Part shown: one piece after another, positions 6,636-8,073 of the stretch | Layout of the letters: each line of letters opens with the position of its first letter | Position numbering within the stretch: position 1 is the stretch's first letter | NCBI RefSeq assembly: GCF_937949835.1 | Contig: NZ_CALEDC010000480.1 | Span: forward strand, 1-8,073 | Direction of reading: 5' to 3' | DNA from: an uncultured Campylobacter sp. | Lineage (GTDB): Bacteria; Campylobacterota; Campylobacteria; Campylobacterales; Campylobacteraceae | DNA: 8,073 bases | The notes under the pieces: model-generated | What the model was told of the DNA's origin: nothing | The model's database searches: none | Seen by the model: the letters and a program-made list of their open reading frames with translations, nothing else | Position numbers and translations under genes: made by a program

Positions 6636-6862
6636 AAAGCTATGGGCAGATAGAACGGATATGATTGCGATCACAATGGAATCTTAGCCATAATGAAATT
6701 TTATCCGTTGCTTGCAAATCTTTTGCTATTTTTGTCTTAAAAATTTTTGCTAAAGAATTTTATTTATGCTTACGAGTGCATAGTAAAAGTACCGTACTAA
6801 AATTTATTGAGCTCGGTAATGTCTTCTTGAGAGTACGCCTAAAATATTTTTATGCTCACGCT

Positions 6863-6884
6863 CCGCACCGCTTCGGCGGTGCGG
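6863..6884 (+). repeat. Nine-base-pair hairpin with TTCG loop
   Basis: CCGCACCGC (6863-6871) and GCGGTGCGG (6876-6884) pair perfectly around TTCG, with the C-G closing pair that makes cUUCGg loops exceptionally stable in RNA. It is followed by TAATGAG, not a T run, so it is not a standard intrinsic terminator. Its right arm forms the left edge of repeat copy B; copy A has no equivalent hairpin. Confidence 0.7.
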
Positions 6885-7053
6885 TAATGAGCGACGATAG
6901 ATAAGTTGTCGCGCGGCACCTACGGCACGTGACGATGGGCGACAGCCGACGATCGCGACCGCAGCGCTCGCGGGCTACTTGCTCGCAGAAGCGGATTTTT
7001 AACGCTCAGGCCGTCGTAAGGCGACGGACGGTGTATTGGATGACGGCGGCGCT
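6881..7053 (+). repeat. Dispersed direct repeat, copy B
   Basis: Counterpart of copy A at 5663-5847, 1.2 kb downstream and in the same orientation. The left edge aligns GCGGTAATGAGCG here with GCGGCGATGAGCG there. It is 12 bases shorter in total. The two copies flank the YcxB-like gene, so recombination between them would remove or duplicate that gene and its promoter. Confidence 0.85.
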
Positions 7054-7092
7054 CGCAGGCCGGTCGTTTACAAAAGTCCTTTTCGCGTTCAG
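7049..7092 (+). repeat. Partial third copy of the internal repeat unit
   Basis: GCGCTCGCAGGCCG (7049-7062) is identical to 5758-5771 inside copy A, and TTTTCGCGTTCAG (7080-7092) matches TTTTCGCGCTCAG (5791-5803) with one difference. The unit therefore appears to restart immediately at the right end of copy B. After it, GCCCGCATTACCGGC (7093-7107) resembles GCCCGTGATGAATGCC (5854-5869), which in copy A follows the repeat almost directly. This suggests insertion of one internal unit at the right end of B. Confidence 0.55.
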
Positions 7093-7300
7093 AGCCCGCA
7101 TTACCGGCGCAAGGTCGGCGACATTATTTGATCCGTTGCGCGCGAAATGAAATTTTATCGTTTAAATTCTAGAGCAAGACCTGCGCCTGCGGCGGCAAAT
7201 TTGCTTGTAGGAATGGAATTTGTCGTTCAAATTTAGCAAAGATAAATTTTAAATCGCGTAAATCGCGGGAGGGGACGGGTAATGATTTAATTTTGTTCGC

Positions 7301-7329
7301 GCCGCGCAGCGGTTTGCGCGGCTTGTTTT
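7301..7329 (+). terminator. Likely intrinsic terminator reading rightward
   Basis: GCCGCGC (7301-7307) and GCGCGGC (7316-7322) form a perfect seven-pair stem with an eight-base loop, followed on the + strand by TTGTTTT. It lies 5 bases beyond the stop of the minus-strand flavodoxin gene, so it may stop rightward transcripts before they run antisense into that operon. Read on the minus strand the stem lacks a good T run, though it could still contribute to ending that operon. Confidence 0.5.
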
Positions 7330-7334
7330 AAAAT

Positions 7335-7838
7335 TTATTCTATCCCCGCAAATGCTGCCTTCGCATCCGCCAGATCCTTTTCGTCGGGATGCTTCGCTGC
7401 CTCCGCCCAGCGCGCAAGTCGCTCGGGGGTGATAGGGTGGGGCGAGTTGCCGCCGGCCGCCATTTTGCGCATCGTATCAAGTAGGTTCGGATCGATAGCG
7501 CCCTGGCAGGCAAACTCCCTTATGATCTCGTTGCCGTTTGCTTTAAGCCCCTCTTCAAAGGCATCCAGGCACTTGCGCGAGTGCTCGCCGCCTGGCTCTG
7601 CGCCCAGAGTCATAAAAACGCCAAGCTTCTTGTTGTGAATCTTGCGTAAAAAGCGCATAAATTTCGCTTCGGCTTCTCCCTTATCGACGTAAAAGCCCAA
7701 GGCTATGAAGTCGTAATCATCGACCTCACCCTCAAAGTCGCGGAAATTTAGACTCTCGCAGCCCAGTTGCTCGGCGATCGCGTCGCCCACCTTTTTCGTG
7801 TTACCCGTTTGTGAGGTGTAAAGCACGATTTTTTTCAT
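7335..7838 (-). CDS. Flavodoxin-family protein
   Basis: A 167-residue FMN-binding flavodoxin-type electron carrier. The N-terminal strand and phosphate loop IVLYTSQTGNTKKV lie at residues 4-17, with the T/S-x-T-G-N-T signature. The second flavin loop region is IALGFYVDKGEAEAKF at 45-60 and the third TLGAEPGGEHSRKC at 77-90. The C-terminal third (about 112-167, with QGAIDPNLLDTMRKM, then HPITPERLARW and HPDEKDLADAKAAF) is the pattern of the short flavodoxin_3/BilS-like group rather than of classic electron-transfer flavodoxins such as FldA. AAAGGA lies 6 bases before the ATG at 7838, and that ATG overlaps the stop of the upstream gene as ATGA, so translation is probably coupled. Given the upstream radical SAM-like tail, an electron donor to that enzyme is the best inference. 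Confidence 0.88.
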   Translation of the reverse strand: MKKIVLYTSQTGNTKKVGDAIAEQLGCESLNFRDFEGEVDDYDFIALGFYVDKGEAEAKFMRFLRKIHNKKLGVFMTLGAEPGGEHSRKCLDAFEEGLKANGNEIIREFACQGAIDPNLLDTMRKMAAGGNSPHPITPERLARWAEAAKHPDEKDLADAKAAFAGIE

Positions 7839-8073
7839 ACAAAATCCTTTTTAATAATGCTTGCTATCTCTTCGTTGATGTTGTTGCCCCAAAAAATTCC
7901 ATCCAAGTTTAAGACCGATTTTTCATCCTTAAGCTCCAAAAGCCCCCAGCTTTGAAATTCTTTCAGCTTTTGCACTACTTCGTCGTAAATATTCGCGCTT
8001 AGGGCCTCTTTTAGCTCGTTTAAGCTTACGATCGGGTATTGAAACAGATTGTTTAGTGCGCTATATTTTGCCT
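7835..8073 (-). CDS. HemW/HutW-like radical SAM protein, C-terminal 78 residues
   Basis: The gene enters from the right edge and ends at TGA (7837-7835); only its last 78 codons are visible, so the 4Fe-4S CxxxCxxC motif cannot be checked. The visible part has helix-rich sequence, then FQSWGLLELKDEKSVLNLDG and FWGNNINEEIASIIKK toward the end. This is the layout of the C-terminal winged-helix-like domain of HemW and its heme-utilisation relatives HutW/ChuW/HmuW: 'L...GLL......LT..G.FW..N'. The FW-x-x-N form is closer to the HutW/HmuW side than to housekeeping HemW, from memory of the family. The stop overlaps the flavodoxin start by ATGA. It could instead be another radical SAM protein with this tail; the assignment rests on a short segment plus the partner gene. 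Confidence 0.55.
   Translation of the reverse strand, partial: AKYSALNNLFQYPIVSLNELKEALSANIYDEVVQKLKEFQSWGLLELKDEKSVLNLDGIFWGNNINEEIASIIKKDFV

Larger units (their letters stand above)
6636..7334. other. 699-base gap with hairpin, repeat copy B and terminator
   Basis: No gene is convincing here. Bases 6636-6850 are AT-rich with one open frame starting at a TTG (6665) that has no clear ribosome site. A stable hairpin is at 6863-6884, repeat copy B at 6881-7053, and a partial third unit at 7049-7092. An open frame from GTG 6929 to 7150 lies entirely within repeat DNA. Bases 7143-7300 are AT-rich with no feature beyond two similar stretches (ATTTTATCGTTTAAATT at 7152-7168 and AATTTGTCGTTCAAATT at 7218-7234). 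A terminator-like hairpin ends the gap. Confidence 0.6.

Noticed and set aside
6660..6675. CRP/FNR-like site TATGA-N6-TCACA
   Set aside because: It is one base from the TGTGA-N6-TCACA consensus, but it lies after the stop of the YcxB-like gene, with no gene start close downstream and no promoter around it.
5663..7053. Composite transposon or insertion sequence bounded by the large repeats
   Set aside because: No transposase gene, no terminal inverted repeats within the copies and no target-site duplication could be found; only direct repeats are supported.
6665..7150. Two + frames (6665-6904 and 6929-7150) as genes
   Set aside because: The first starts at TTG without a ribosome site; the second lies wholly in repeat copy B and its added unit. 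No family resemblance was seen.

Overview
The window looks like chromosome from a Campylobacter-type epsilonproteobacterium (Campylobacterota). Three things point there: the AAATTTTA-rich gene junctions and intergenic DNA, the gene order ubiE-xseA-serC (the order I recall for Campylobacter jejuni), and the house style of the proteins. The core genes are roughly half G+C, which fits the higher-GC oral, anaerobe-like species (the C. gracilis / C. rectus / C. showae side) better than C. jejuni. The species is inference only.

Left third (1-3644, + strand) is a tight block: the C-terminal part of a CHAD-domain protein, then ubiE/menG (menaquinone methylation), xseA (exonuclease VII large subunit) and serC (phosphoserine aminotransferase). 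Junctions are a few bases or an overlap, so the genes are probably co-transcribed although their functions are unrelated.

The middle (3645-7334) is loose. It holds a 79-residue exported DUF333-like protein (4079-4318), an unrecognised 228-residue cytosolic protein on the minus strand (4765-5451) and a two-helix membrane protein with a YcxB-like tail (6066-6635). These are separated by four gene-poor gaps of 434 to 699 bases. The gaps contain several inverted repeats and a pair of similar ~180-base direct repeats (5663-5847 and 6881-7053) that bracket the YcxB-like gene.

Right end (7335-8073, minus strand) has a flavodoxin-family protein whose start codon overlaps the stop of an upstream gene cut by the window edge. 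The visible 78-residue tail of that gene resembles the C-terminus of HemW/HutW-type radical SAM proteins. A radical SAM enzyme coupled to a flavodoxin recalls anaerobic heme-degradation pairs (HmuW/HutW/ChuW class plus flavodoxin), and this is the most functionally suggestive part of the window. The repeat pair with its rearranged internal units is the most unusual DNA-level structure. No RNA gene, CRISPR array or complete insertion sequence was found.
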